Shown here piece by piece: positions 52,528 through 61,240 of a stretch of DNA of 64,000 nucleotides. Position 1 is the first letter of the stretch, and every line of letters starts with the position of its first letter. The DNA lies in the NCBI RefSeq assembly GCF_024793895.1, contig NZ_JANUSB010000015.1:310001-374000 (forward strand). The letters run 5' to 3'. The notes under the pieces were generated by a model. That model worked only from the letters and a program-made list of their open reading frames with translations. It did no database searches and was not told where the DNA came from. Position numbers and translations under genes: made by a program. The DNA is from Serratia sp. AKBS12. GTDB lineage: Bacteria > Pseudomonadota > Gammaproteobacteria > Enterobacterales > Enterobacteriaceae.

Positions 52528-54120
52528 TCACACCGCGTTGTGCAGACAGTCATCCAGATTGGATTTAATCAAGGTGACATGCGGGCCATAAATCACCTGT
52601 ATTCCAGTGCCCCTGCGGATGACTCCGCGTGCGCCAGAACTTTTCAGCATCTCGTCATCTACCAAATTCTCGTTTATGACAGTGATACGCAGACGAGTGG
52701 CGCAGCAATCGACATGGCTGATATTGCTGCTGCCTCCGAGCCCCGCGACAATCAGATTGGATACCTGATCGCCTTTCTGCGCTTGGGCCTTGGCGGCATT
52801 AACGTCCTGACGGGTATACAGTTTGGTTTCCTGCCCTTCATCTTCACGCCCCGGGGTTTTAAAGTTGAAGCGGAGGATCAGGAAGCGGAAGCTGAAGTAA
52901 TAAACGGGAAACAGCGGAATGCCGATCAGGATGGCATTTATCCAATGGGTTTTAGGGTTGCCCTGCAACACGCCAAACAGAATGAAGTCAATCAGGCTGC
53001 CAGAGAAGGTTTGCCCCACGCCGACATCAAACAGATGGCAAAGCATGAAAGAAAGCCCGGCTAAAACACAGTGCAGTACGTACAGCACCGGCGCGGCGAA
53101 CAGGAATGAAAACTCGATAGGTTCGGTGATCCCGGTCAGTACGGCTGTCAGGGTGGCGGATAGCAACAAGCCAAGAACCAGTTTACGTTGTTCGGGCCTG
53201 GCACAGTGGTAGATTGCCAGCGCGGCTCCCGGGATGCCGAACAGGTAGAAAGGAAACTTGCCGGCCATGAAGCGGGTGGCTTCCACCGAAAATTGCTGAG
53301 TATTCGGGCTGGCCAGCTCGGCAAAGAAGATATTTTGCGCACCGGAGACCGAGATACCATCGATGATCTCGCTTCCGCCCAGCGCGGTTTGCCAGAAGGG
53401 GATATAGAACACATGATGCAAACCAAAGGGAATGAGCGCGCGTTCGATAAACCCGTAGATAAAGGTGCCGGCGTACCCTGTCCGATTAACCAGTGCCCCG
53501 AGGTGCATGATCCCCTCTTGCAGACTTGGCCAGATATAGAACATCAGAATACCGATAAACATATAGCTCAACGCGGTAATGATAGGCACAAAGCGAGTAC
53601 CGCCGAAGAACGAAAAGGTGGTGGGTAGCTCAATCCTGTAAAAGCGGTTGTGTAATGCAGCAACGCCAAGGCCAACCAGGACCCCGCCGAATACCCCCAT
53701 TTGTAATGAATTGATCCCGACGCTCATCCCCAATGAACCCTCAGGTAACGCATCAGGAGCCAACAGTCCGTTAAGTTCTAACATCGCACTGATAGTGGCA
53801 TGCATGGCGAAAAAACCAACGGCACCGGCGATGGCCGCGACCTGTTTCTCTTTGTTGGCCATACCCATGGCCACGCCGACAGCGAACAGGATGGGTAAAT
53901 TGGAAAACACCACGCTGCCGGCACTTTTCATTACTGTTAGCAATGCGTGAAGTATTGTGCCGTCACCCAGCAAGGGCTGCAGGCCGTAAGAATCGATGGT
54001 GGTCGCATTGGTGAAGGATGCGCCAATGCCCAATAACAACCCGGCAACCGGAAGCAGGGCGATGGGCAACATAAAAGCGTGCCCAATACGCTGAAGAATA
54101 CTGAAGAATGATGATTTCAT
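52528..54120 (-). CDS. PTS EIICB of the glucose/maltose superfamily
   Basis: The 530-residue protein has the EIIC membrane domain (FSILQRIGHAFMLPIALLPV at the start; FIERALIPFGLHHVFYIPFW near residue 225; TGITEPIEFSFLFAAPVLY near 335) joined to a C-terminal EIIB domain. The phosphocysteine is expected in VDCCATRLRIT, Cys473, next to an unusual second cysteine at 472. It resembles MalX and PtsG. No EIIA domain is present, so it should use the general EIIA-Glc (Crr). GAGGAAACG precedes the ATG. It is the first gene of the operon EIICB–rpiB-like–alsE-like. Confidence 0.9.
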   Translation of the reverse strand: MKSSFFSILQRIGHAFMLPIALLPVAGLLLGIGASFTNATTIDSYGLQPLLGDGTILHALLTVMKSAGSVVFSNLPILFAVGVAMGMANKEKQVAAIAGAVGFFAMHATISAMLELNGLLAPDALPEGSLGMSVGINSLQMGVFGGVLVGLGVAALHNRFYRIELPTTFSFFGGTRFVPIITALSYMFIGILMFYIWPSLQEGIMHLGALVNRTGYAGTFIYGFIERALIPFGLHHVFYIPFWQTALGGSEIIDGISVSGAQNIFFAELASPNTQQFSVEATRFMAGKFPFYLFGIPGAALAIYHCARPEQRKLVLGLLLSATLTAVLTGITEPIEFSFLFAAPVLYVLHCVLAGLSFMLCHLFDVGVGQTFSGSLIDFILFGVLQGNPKTHWINAILIGIPLFPVYYFSFRFLILRFNFKTPGREDEGQETKLYTRQDVNAAKAQAQKGDQVSNLIVAGLGGSSNISHVDCCATRLRITVINENLVDDEMLKSSGARGVIRRGTGIQVIYGPHVTLIKSNLDDCLHNAV

Positions 54121-54208
54121 AGCGTTTCCTCAATCAAAAAGGGTATTGCACAGTGGTTTTTTACCGGCTTATGCATGGGTTTTTTTGGGCACCGGGTTTT
54201 TCTTTTAC

Positions 54209-54234
54209 TTCACGATATTTAGTATCTCAGTGAA
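54209..54234. promoter_or_regulatory. candidate RpiR operator 1 (TTCAC-N16-GTGAA)
   Basis: TTCAC (54209–54213) and GTGAA (54230–54234) are separated by exactly 16 bases; the arms extend to ACTTCAC and GTGAAGT. It lies 89 bases upstream of the EIICB start. Confidence 0.75.
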
Positions 54235-54269
54235 GTTGCGCTGCGTGCAACATCTTGCAAAGGATCGAC

Positions 54270-54295
54270 TTCACAAAATTATAATTATTTGTGAA
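54270..54295. promoter_or_regulatory. candidate RpiR operator 2 (TTCAC-N16-GTGAA)
   Basis: TTCACAAA (54270–54277) and TTTGTGAA (54288–54295) give the same TTCAC-N16-GTGAA geometry, with three more complementary bases inside. Its centre is 61 bp from that of operator 1. Confidence 0.78.
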
Positions 54296-54390
54296 TTTAA
54301 TCTGTTGTGCATTGATAGGCGATGGGGGTTATTGAGCGTGGTTTTGATTGCATTTGTACGTCTTGGTCAGCGATATGAGTGAAAGTGAGT

Positions 54391-54416
54391 TTCACACTAT
54401 TCTTGATTATCGTGAA
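54391..54416. promoter_or_regulatory. candidate RpiR operator 3 (TTCAC-N16-GTGAA)
   Basis: TTCAC (54391–54395) and GTGAA (54412–54416) are again 16 bases apart; arms extend to TTTCAC and GTGAAA. It lies 94 bases before the RpiR gene and 121 bp from operator 2. The remaining intergenic DNA (54121–54509) is AT-rich with no gene. Confidence 0.75.
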
Positions 54417-54509
54417 ATAATCGTCTGTGCGAGTGGGGGGCATTTTATGTGTGGCGAACGGCTATGATAAACTGCTGGTAGATATCGGCAAAAACTGCGG
54501 CGGGGATGA

Positions 54510-55403
54510 ATGGCAAACCAGCGGGAAGTCTTACCGGATAGTGAAAATGCATTGGCGATTGGGGCAAAAATCAAGATGTCCCTTTCTTCACTTAATCCTA
54601 CGGAGCGAAGCATCGTAGAGTGGCTGATTATTAAAGGGAACATTACAAAAGACACCGGGCTACGTGAAGTCGCCGGCTGTCTTGATGTCTCCGAGCCGTT
54701 GATTGTCAAAGTTGCCAAGAAGATTGGTTATTCGGGATTTCGTGAGTTGCGCAGTGCCTTGGTGAGTTATTTTGATTTTCTTCCATACGAGAAAGAAGAA
54801 GAGATCACGGCGGACGATAATCTGGATACCGTTCTTGATAAGGTTTTTAGCAACAGCATTCAGGTGTTGAAAGAGGCGCAGTCTGTGGCTGATACCCAAG
54901 TGATTGCTCAGGCCGCAGCGCTCATTTATCAGGCTCGTCGGGTAGTGATTCTAGGGGTTGGAGGCTCGGCGTCGGTGTGCCAGGATTTTGAACACAAGCT
55001 GCTGCGCATCGGTATACTCAGCCACACTTATAGCGACTTTCATCTCATGTTAATGGTCGCCAGCCAACTGGATGAGCAGGATGTGGTGATGGTGATTTCA
55101 CAGTCTGGCGATACGCGAGAACTGCTGAATGCGGCAGAAATTGCCAAAACACGGCGTGCCAAGGTGATTTGCATTACTAATGATTATGTTTCGCCCTTGT
55201 CGCAGTGTGCTGACTTATCAATTTTCAGCCCGGCAATGAGTGGGCCGCTGTTGGGGCAAAATGCGGTAGCGCGCATCGTTCAGCTTAACCTGCTGGACAC
55301 ATTATTTATCGCTATCTTGCTGCAGGATTATCAGAACAATAAGCAGCGTCTTGAACGAGGCATGCAGATCGTCGGACCGCTGCATGGCAAGGCTAATCGT
55401 TAA
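54510..55403 (+). CDS. RpiR family regulator
   Basis: The 297-residue protein has an RpiR-type helix-turn-helix at the N-terminus (LNPTERSIVEWLI, LREVAGCLDVSEPLIVKVAK) and a sugar isomerase (SIS) domain (RRVVILGVGGSASVCQDFEH near 150, MVISQSGDTRELLNAAEIA near 200) that binds sugar phosphates. E. coli RpiR (AlsR) controls rpiB and the allose genes, so the pairing with an rpiB-like and alsE-like operon is telling. GGGG lies before the ATG at 54510; an internal methionine (MSLSSLNPTE) is an alternative start. Confidence 0.88.
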   Translation: MANQREVLPDSENALAIGAKIKMSLSSLNPTERSIVEWLIIKGNITKDTGLREVAGCLDVSEPLIVKVAKKIGYSGFRELRSALVSYFDFLPYEKEEEITADDNLDTVLDKVFSNSIQVLKEAQSVADTQVIAQAAALIYQARRVVILGVGGSASVCQDFEHKLLRIGILSHTYSDFHLMLMVASQLDEQDVVMVISQSGDTRELLNAAEIAKTRRAKVICITNDYVSPLSQCADLSIFSPAMSGPLLGQNAVARIVQLNLLDTLFIAILLQDYQNNKQRLERGMQIVGPLHGKANR

Positions 55404-55506
55404 GCTGTTTTTTCTCTGGAATGTCAACTACGGCGTGGTGACGTCACCAGCAGCGAGTCTGCTGAGACGTGCAACCCTGGTTAATCAGAACAACGCAGAT
55501 TGTCAT

Positions 55507-55546
55507 AAAAAAACGGCCCGATAATTAAATCGGGCCGTTTTATTTT
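55507..55546. terminator. bidirectional terminator between rpiR-like gene and pta
   Basis: ACGGCCCGAT (55513–55522) pairs with ATCGGGCCGT (55529–55538) around AATTAA. TTTTATTTT follows on the plus strand, and seven A residues precede it, giving a T-tract on the minus strand as well. Confidence 0.93.
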
Positions 55547-55593
55547 CGCCAATGGGATGCTCAGAGCCAATCGGCCTATGGCATCACAGCGGC

Positions 55594-57750
55594 TTATGCG
55601 TTGACCGTTGCGTCAGCCTGGGAGGACTGGATAGCCGTCAATGCCACTGTGTAGACGATATCGTCAACCAGGGCACCGCGCGACAGGTCGTTCACCGGCT
55701 TGCGCATACCTTGCAGCATTGGCCCGATGGACACCAGATCGGCAGAACGCTGTACCGCTTTGTAAGTGGTGTTGCCGGTGTTCAGATCCGGGAAGATAAA
55801 CACCGTCGCCTGGCCTGCTACCGGTGAGTTCGGCGCCTTCGACTTGGCAACGTCGGCCATGATGGCGGCGTCGTACTGCAACGGGCCGTCGATGATCAGA
55901 TCGGGGCGTTTTTCCTGCGCCAGGCGGGTTGCTTCACGTACTTTTTCTACGTCGCTGCCGGCACCGGAGGTACCGGTGGAGTAGGAAATCATCGCCACAC
56001 GCGGTTCGATACCGAATGCCGCTGCGGAATCCGCCGACTGGATGGCGATTTCAGACAGTTGTTCGGCGGTAGGATCCGGGTTGATCGCGCAGTCGCCGTA
56101 AACCAGAACCTGATCGGGTAGCAGCATGAAGAACACCGAAGATACCAGCGAGCTGCCCGGTGCGGTTTTGATCAACTGCAACGGTGGGCGGATGGTATTG
56201 GCGGTGGTATGTACCGCACCGGATACCAGGCCGTCGACTTCGCCTTTTTCCAGCATCAGGGTACCGAGCACCACGTTGTCTTCCAGTTGCTCGCGTGCCA
56301 CCACTTCGGTCATGCCCTTGCTTTTGCGCAGCTCAACCAGGCGTGGCACGTAGTTTTCACGTACCTTGACCGGATCGATAATCTCGATGCCTTTGCCCAG
56401 CTCAACGCCCTGGGCTGCCGCAACGCGCTGGATTTCGTCCGGGTTGCCCAGCAGCACACATTCGGCAATGCCGCGCTCGGCGCAGATGGCTGCGGCCTTC
56501 ACGGTACGTGGTTCGTCGCCTTCCGGTAGCACGATGCGTTTACCGGCCTTGCGCGCCAGTTCGGTCAGCTCATAGCGGAACGCCGGAGGAGACAGGCGAC
56601 GCGAGCGTTCAGAGGTGGCGGTCAGGGACTCGATCCAGTCGGCATTGATATGGCTGGCTACGTAGTTCTGCACTTTTTCGATGCGCTGATGGTCGTCAGA
56701 CGGCACTTCGAGGTTAAAGCTTTGCAGGCTCAGCGAGGTTTGCCAGGTGTTGGTTTCCACCATGAACACCGGCAGGCCGGTGCCGAAGGCACGGTCGCAC
56801 AGTTTTCTGATGGGGGCGTCGATCTCGTAGCCGCCGGTCAGCAGAATGGCGCCGATTTCCACGCCGTTCATCGCTGCCAGGCAGGCCGACACCAGCACGT
56901 CAGGACGGTCTGCGGAGGTTACCAGCAGTGAACCCGGACGGAAGTGTTCCAGCATGTGCGGAATGCTGCGTGCGCAGAAGGTTACCGACTTGACGCGGCG
57001 CGTCATGATGTCGCCTTCGTTGATCACCCGGGCTTTCAGGTGGCGAGCCATATCGATGGCGCGCGTGGCGATCAGATCGAAGCTCCATGGCACACAGCCC
57101 AGTACCGGCAGCGGGCTGTTGGCGAACAGCTGTGCCGGATCGACGTTGGCAACGCTGGCCTTGGTGGAGTCGTCAAAGATTTCGGACAGGTCGGGGCGCG
57201 TGCGGCCCTGTTCATCAACCGGGGCGTTCAGCTTGTTGATGATCACGCCGGTGATATTTTTGTTCTTGCTGCCGCCGAAGCTGCTGCGCGCCAGTTCGAT
57301 ACGCTCTTTCAACTGGGCCGGGGAATCATTGCCCAGCGCCAGTACGAAGACGATTTCGGCGTTCAGGGTTTTGGCGATTTCATAGTTCAGCGCGTTGGCA
57401 AACTGATGCTTGCGGGTCGGCACCAGGCCTTCGATCAGCACCACTTCTGCATCTTTGGTGTTTTCGTGGTAGCGGGCCACGATCTCTTCCATCAGCACGT
57501 CCTGCTGGTTGGAGCTCAGCAGCCCCTCGACGTAGCTCATGCGCAGCGGTTCGGCTGCGGGGATGGTGGAGTTGCTGCGTATGATGGTGGTGGTCTGGTC
57601 GAGGGTATCGCCGCCGGTACGCGGCTGGGCGATAGGCTTGAATACGCTCAGGCGGACGCCTTTTTGCTCCATTGAGCGAATGACACCCAGGCTGACGCTG
57701 GTCAGACCGACGCTGGTGCCCGTTGGGATCAACATGATTGTACGTGACAC
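55594..57750 (-). CDS. pta: phosphate acetyltransferase
   Basis: Pta converts acetyl-CoA and phosphate to acetyl phosphate. The 718-residue protein is the long enterobacterial form. It has an N-terminal P-loop-like domain ([18 protein letters not shown]), a DRTGG regulatory domain and a C-terminal catalytic domain starting around [20 protein letters not shown], with [16 protein letters not shown] and [16 protein letters not shown]. It lies 72 bases downstream of ackA, forming the usual ackA–pta operon. Confidence 0.97.
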   Translation of the reverse strand: MSRTIMLIPTGTSVGLTSVSLGVIRSMEQKGVRLSVFKPIAQPRTGGDTLDQTTTIIRSNSTIPAAEPLRMSYVEGLLSSNQQDVLMEEIVARYHENTKDAEVVLIEGLVPTRKHQFANALNYEIAKTLNAEIVFVLALGNDSPAQLKERIELARSSFGGSKNKNITGVIINKLNAPVDEQGRTRPDLSEIFDDSTKASVANVDPAQLFANSPLPVLGCVPWSFDLIATRAIDMARHLKARVINEGDIMTRRVKSVTFCARSIPHMLEHFRPGSLLVTSADRPDVLVSACLAAMNGVEIGAILLTGGYEIDAPIRKLCDRAFGTGLPVFMVETNTWQTSLSLQSFNLEVPSDDHQRIEKVQNYVASHINADWIESLTATSERSRRLSPPAFRYELTELARKAGKRIVLPEGDEPRTVKAAAICAERGIAECVLLGNPDEIQRVAAAQGVELGKGIEIIDPVKVRENYVPRLVELRKSKGMTEVVAREQLEDNVVLGTLMLEKGEVDGLVSGAVHTTANTIRPPLQLIKTAPGSSLVSSVFFMLLPDQVLVYGDCAINPDPTAEQLSEIAIQSADSAAAFGIEPRVAMISYSTGTSGAGSDVEKVREATRLAQEKRPDLIIDGPLQYDAAIMADVAKSKAPNSPVAGQATVFIFPDLNTGNTTYKAVQRSADLVSIGPMLQGMRKPVNDLSRGALVDDIVYTVALTAIQSSQADATVNA

Positions 57751-57822
57751 AGAATAGTCCTCTTCACGATTGATGTGAGGCTAAAACGACACCGCCAGCC
57801 GGAGCTGACGGTGTGCAGAGCA

Positions 57823-59025
57823 TTACGCGGTCAGACGGGCTGCGTCTTGCGCGATGACCAACTCTTCGTTGGTCGGGATAACCAGCGCCAGGCGGCTGCC
57901 GTCTTTGGTGATGGTACCTGACTTGCCGAAGCGGGCTGCCAGGTTACGCTCATGGTCGACTTCAAAGCCCAGCAGGCCCAGTTTGCCCAGGGTCATTTCG
58001 CGCACCATGCCGGCGTTTTCGCCGATGCCGCCGGTGAAGATCACCGCGTCCAGGCGGCCGTCCATCAATGCGCTATAGGCACCGATATACTTGGCCAGGC
58101 GGTGGCAGAAAACGTCCATGGCACGTTTGGCATCGGCCTTGGTGCTGTAGTTGTCTTCGACATAACGGCAGTCGCTGGTGACTTCGGTCAGACCCAGCAG
58201 GCCGGATTCCTTGGTCAGCATCTTGTTGATTTGATCGACGCTCATGCCCAGCGCATCGTGCAGGTGGAAGATGATCGCAGGGTCGATATCGCCGCTGCGG
58301 GTACCCATCACCAGGCCTTCCAGCGGGGTCAGACCCATGGAGGTGTCGACGCATTTGCCGTTGCGCACTGCGGTCACGGAACCGCCGTTGCCCAGGTGAC
58401 AGGTAATAACGTTGAGTTCTTCCACCGGCTTGTCCAGCATTTTTGCTGCTTCTTGAGTGACATAGAAGTGGCTGGTGCCATGTGCGCCGTAACGACGCAC
58501 GCCGTGGTCGCGATACAGGTTGTACGGCAGGGCGTACAGATAGGATTCTTCCGGCATGGTCTGATGAAATGCCGTGTCGAAGACCGCAACGTTCTTGTCC
58601 GCCAGGTTCGGGAAGGATTTCAGTGCTTCGGCGATACCGATCAGGTGCGCCGGGTTATGCAGTGGTGCAAAAGGCACCGAATCTTTGATACCCTGAAGCA
58701 CTTCATCGTTGATCAGCGCGGATGCGGTGAACTTCTCGCCGCCGTGTACGATACGGTGGCCAATGGCGGTCAACTGTGCGGAAAGTTCCGGCTTCTGTGC
58801 CAGAATGGTATTAACGATAAAGTTCAGCGCTTCGCTGTGGGCTGCACCGGCACCGAGTGCCGCTTCTTGTTTGCCGCCGTCCATTTTCCACTTGATGCGG
58901 GCTTCAGGCAGGTGGAAGCATTCGGCCAAACCGGAAAGGTGTTCTTCACCGTTGGCAGCATCAATGATGGCGAATTTCAGGGAAGAACTGCCGCAGTTAA
59001 GAACCAGTACTAGCTTACTCGACAT
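57823..59025 (-). CDS. ackA: acetate kinase
   Basis: AckA makes acetate and ATP from acetyl phosphate. The 400-residue protein has the family length and starts [20 protein letters not shown], with [10 protein letters not shown], the catalytic-arginine and nucleotide motifs [31 protein letters not shown] and [14 protein letters not shown]. It is the first gene of ackA–pta, transcribed away from yfbV; the shared 350-bp gap holds its promoters. Confidence 0.97.
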   Translation of the reverse strand: MSSKLVLVLNCGSSSLKFAIIDAANGEEHLSGLAECFHLPEARIKWKMDGGKQEAALGAGAAHSEALNFIVNTILAQKPELSAQLTAIGHRIVHGGEKFTASALINDEVLQGIKDSVPFAPLHNPAHLIGIAEALKSFPNLADKNVAVFDTAFHQTMPEESYLYALPYNLYRDHGVRRYGAHGTSHFYVTQEAAKMLDKPVEELNVITCHLGNGGSVTAVRNGKCVDTSMGLTPLEGLVMGTRSGDIDPAIIFHLHDALGMSVDQINKMLTKESGLLGLTEVTSDCRYVEDNYSTKADAKRAMDVFCHRLAKYIGAYSALMDGRLDAVIFTGGIGENAGMVREMTLGKLGLLGFEVDHERNLAARFGKSGTITKDGSRLALVIPTNEELVIAQDAARLTA

Positions 59026-59138
59026 GGAAGTACCTACTTAATAAGTTCGTGTTGTTAAAGGAAGACCAAACACGTGGTGAATTAATCGTCAATCAGACAA
59101 CAAGCGTAGCGCATAATGCCGTTGACATTTATGATTAA

Positions 59139-59168
59139 CATCATGTGAGAGACATAAATTACATGATG
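59139..59168. repeat. inverted repeat in the ackA–yfbV gap
   Basis: CATCATGT (59139–59146) and ACATGATG (59161–59168) are perfectly complementary, 14 bases apart, in an AT-rich stretch about 115 bases upstream of ackA. It may be an operator; I cannot name the protein. Elsewhere in 59026–59375 I see only a GGCC-AAAA-GGCC hairpin near 59255. Confidence 0.45.
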
Positions 59169-59375
59169 ATGAAAAAACCGATGTTTTCTCTCGGCTTAAA
59201 TAATCTTGATTTTTATAGGGCTAAAAGTTGACAGTTTTACCATCATCTTCTAGCGGCCAAAAGGCCGGCTTAGGATACCGATAGCCCGTAGCAAACACAA
59301 AATAAATTTAAAGCTTCAACTTTTTTAGTAGTGTGTTTGTTTGAAATTCCATTTTCTGTGACGTTGAGGTACGCG

Positions 59376-59831
59376 ATGACGAGCAAACCGTCCGGTTCCG
59401 TAAGTTGGTTTCAGGTATTCCAACGCGGGCAACATTATATGAAAACCTGGCCGGCAGATAAGCGCCTGGCCCCGGTGTTTCCGGAGAATCGCGTTGCGCG
59501 CGCCACCCGTTTTGCCATCCGTTTTATGCCGCCGCTGGCGATCTTCACCCTGACCTGGCAAATCGCGCTGGGCGGGCAACTTGGGCCGGCTATCGCCACC
59601 GCGTTGTTCGCCTGTAGTCTGCCAATGCAGGGGTTGTGGTGGTTGGGTCGTCGTTCGGTGACGCCGTTACCGCCGACGCTGCTGTCATGGTTCCACGAGG
59701 TCCGCAACAAGCTGGCGGAAGCCGGGCAGGCGCTGGCACCGGTTGAAGGTACGCCTACCTATCAGTCGCTGGCGGATTTGCTCAAGCGCGCCTTTAAGCA
59801 GCTTGATAAAACCTTTCTTGACGATCTGTAA
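59376..59831 (+). CDS. yfbV: YfbV, UPF0208 membrane protein
   Basis: YfbV is a small inner-membrane protein that in E. coli limits the range over which the Ter macrodomain protein MatP acts. The 151-residue protein starts [18 protein letters not shown], has two hydrophobic segments ([20 protein letters not shown], then [18 protein letters not shown]) and the conserved cytoplasmic tail. The ATG at 59376 gives the E. coli length; the open frame upstream is unconserved. It is divergent from ackA, as in E. coli. Confidence 0.93.
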   Translation: MTSKPSGSVSWFQVFQRGQHYMKTWPADKRLAPVFPENRVARATRFAIRFMPPLAIFTLTWQIALGGQLGPAIATALFACSLPMQGLWWLGRRSVTPLPPTLLSWFHEVRNKLAEAGQALAPVEGTPTYQSLADLLKRAFKQLDKTFLDDL

Positions 59832-59974
59832 AGCCGGACGGGCCGTTTTATCACGACCCGTTACGCGTTTCGGCCAATAACCCCGGTTTAAATCAAAGAA
59901 CGGTCGAGTTGTGATTTCCAGCGATTTTGCGCTGTGCGATGCTCACGCCATCATACAGAAACGAGGAAATCCTG

Positions 59975-60469
59975 ATGGAAATGACCAACGCCCAACGTTT
60001 GATCCTGTCAAACCAATACAAGATGATGACCATGCTCGATCCGGACAACGCCGAGCGCTATCGTCGTTTGCAAACCATTATCGAGCGTGGCTTCGGTCTG
60101 CAACTGCGCGAACTGGACCGTGATTTTGGTGAAATGAGCGAAGAGGTCTGCCGCACCATCATCAACATCATGGAAATGCATCACGCATTGCAGGTGTCGT
60201 GGGAAAACCTGAAAGAGAAGCAGGGGCTCGATCTGCGCCGTATGGCGTTTCTTGGCTTCGACGCTGCCACCGAAGCACGTTACCTGAGTTACGTGCGTTT
60301 CCTGGTCAGCACCGAAGGACGTTATACTCATTTCGACTCCGGTAGCCACGGCTTCAATGCCCAAACCAAAATGTGGGATAAGTACCAGCGTATGCTGGCG
60401 GTCTGGCTGTCTTGCCCACGGCAGTATCACTTGAGCGCCGTTGAGATTGCGCAAATTATTAACGCTTGA
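59975..60469 (+). CDS. yfbU: YfbU family protein
   Basis: The 164-residue cytoplasmic protein starts [20 protein letters not shown] and matches E. coli YfbU throughout ([34 protein letters not shown]). Its function is not clear; toxicity on overproduction has been reported in E. coli. GAGGAAATCC precedes the ATG at 59975. hxpA starts 17 bases after its stop. Confidence 0.93.
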   Translation: MEMTNAQRLILSNQYKMMTMLDPDNAERYRRLQTIIERGFGLQLRELDRDFGEMSEEVCRTIINIMEMHHALQVSWENLKEKQGLDLRRMAFLGFDAATEARYLSYVRFLVSTEGRYTHFDSGSHGFNAQTKMWDKYQRMLAVWLSCPRQYHLSAVEIAQIINA

Positions 60470-60486
60470 TTAAAAAGAGGTTTCCT

Positions 60487-61143
60487 GTGGAGTGTAAAGG
60501 TTTTCTGTTCGACCTGGATGGTACGTTAGTCGATTCATTGCCGGCAGTGGAGCGCGCCTGGACCCAGTGGGCCACGCGGCGTGGGGTGAACCCACAGGAC
60601 GTACTGGCTTTTATTCACGGTAAACAGGCGATTACTTCTTTACGTCATTTCATGCCTGGCGCAAGCGAAGCGGAAATCCAGCACGAACATGACGTTCTGG
60701 AGCAGGTGGAAGCACAGGATACCGAAGGCGTGCGGGCACTGCCGGGCGCGGTGGCGCTGTTGGCGCGCTTGAACCAGTTGGCTATGCCATGGGCCATCGT
60801 GACGTCCGGTTCGATTCCGGTCGCCACCGCCCGCCGCGCCGCAGCAGGCTTGCCGCAGCCGGAAGTGTTTATTACCGCCGAGCAGGTCGAACACGGCAAG
60901 CCGCAACCAGACGCGTATTTGCTGGGGGCCGAACGCCTCGGCCTGGCGCCGCAACACTGCGCGGTGATTGAAGATGCCGCCGCCGGCATCCTGTCCGGGC
61001 TGGCTGCGGGCTGTCAGGTGATCGCCGTCAACGCACCGGCAGATGCGCCGCAGCTCGATCGGGTAAGCCTGCGCCTGACGTCGCTGGAACAGATTGCGGT
61101 GAGCAGGACAGAGCAGGGCGCGTGCATTAAAACGATCGACTAA
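60487..61143 (+). CDS. hxpA: HxpA, HAD-type sugar phosphatase
   Basis: HxpA (YfbT) dephosphorylates hexose and other sugar phosphates. The 218-residue protein shows the four HAD motifs: FLFDLDGTLVDSLP with the nucleophile aspartate, VTSGSIPVA, the lysine of EHGKPQPDAY, and VIEDAAAGILSG. I use the GTG at 60487 (AGAGG six bases upstream) because ECKGFLFDLDGT then aligns with the E. coli start; a TTG at 60466 overlapping the yfbU stop is the alternative. Confidence 0.92.
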   Translation: MECKGFLFDLDGTLVDSLPAVERAWTQWATRRGVNPQDVLAFIHGKQAITSLRHFMPGASEAEIQHEHDVLEQVEAQDTEGVRALPGAVALLARLNQLAMPWAIVTSGSIPVATARRAAAGLPQPEVFITAEQVEHGKPQPDAYLLGAERLGLAPQHCAVIEDAAAGILSGLAAGCQVIAVNAPADAPQLDRVSLRLTSLEQIAVSRTEQGACIKTID

Positions 61144-61173
61144 TCGCCGTTTTCTGCCGGCAAATTGATTCGA

Positions 61174-61196
61174 CCCCGCATGTGCGGGGTTTTTTT
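61174..61196 (+). terminator. terminator after hxpA
   Basis: CCCCGCA (61174–61180) pairs with TGCGGGG (61183–61189), followed by seven T residues. It ends yfbV–yfbU–hxpA transcription before yfbS. Confidence 0.93.
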
Positions 61197-61240
61197 ATGC
61201 TAATTTTTAACTCCCTGAATCCCTGACCAAAGAGGCCGTC

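Noticed and set aside
57952-59013. Open frame of 353 codons antisense to ackA
   Set aside because: Opposite a conserved gene with no start signal or domain; composition typical of antisense translation.
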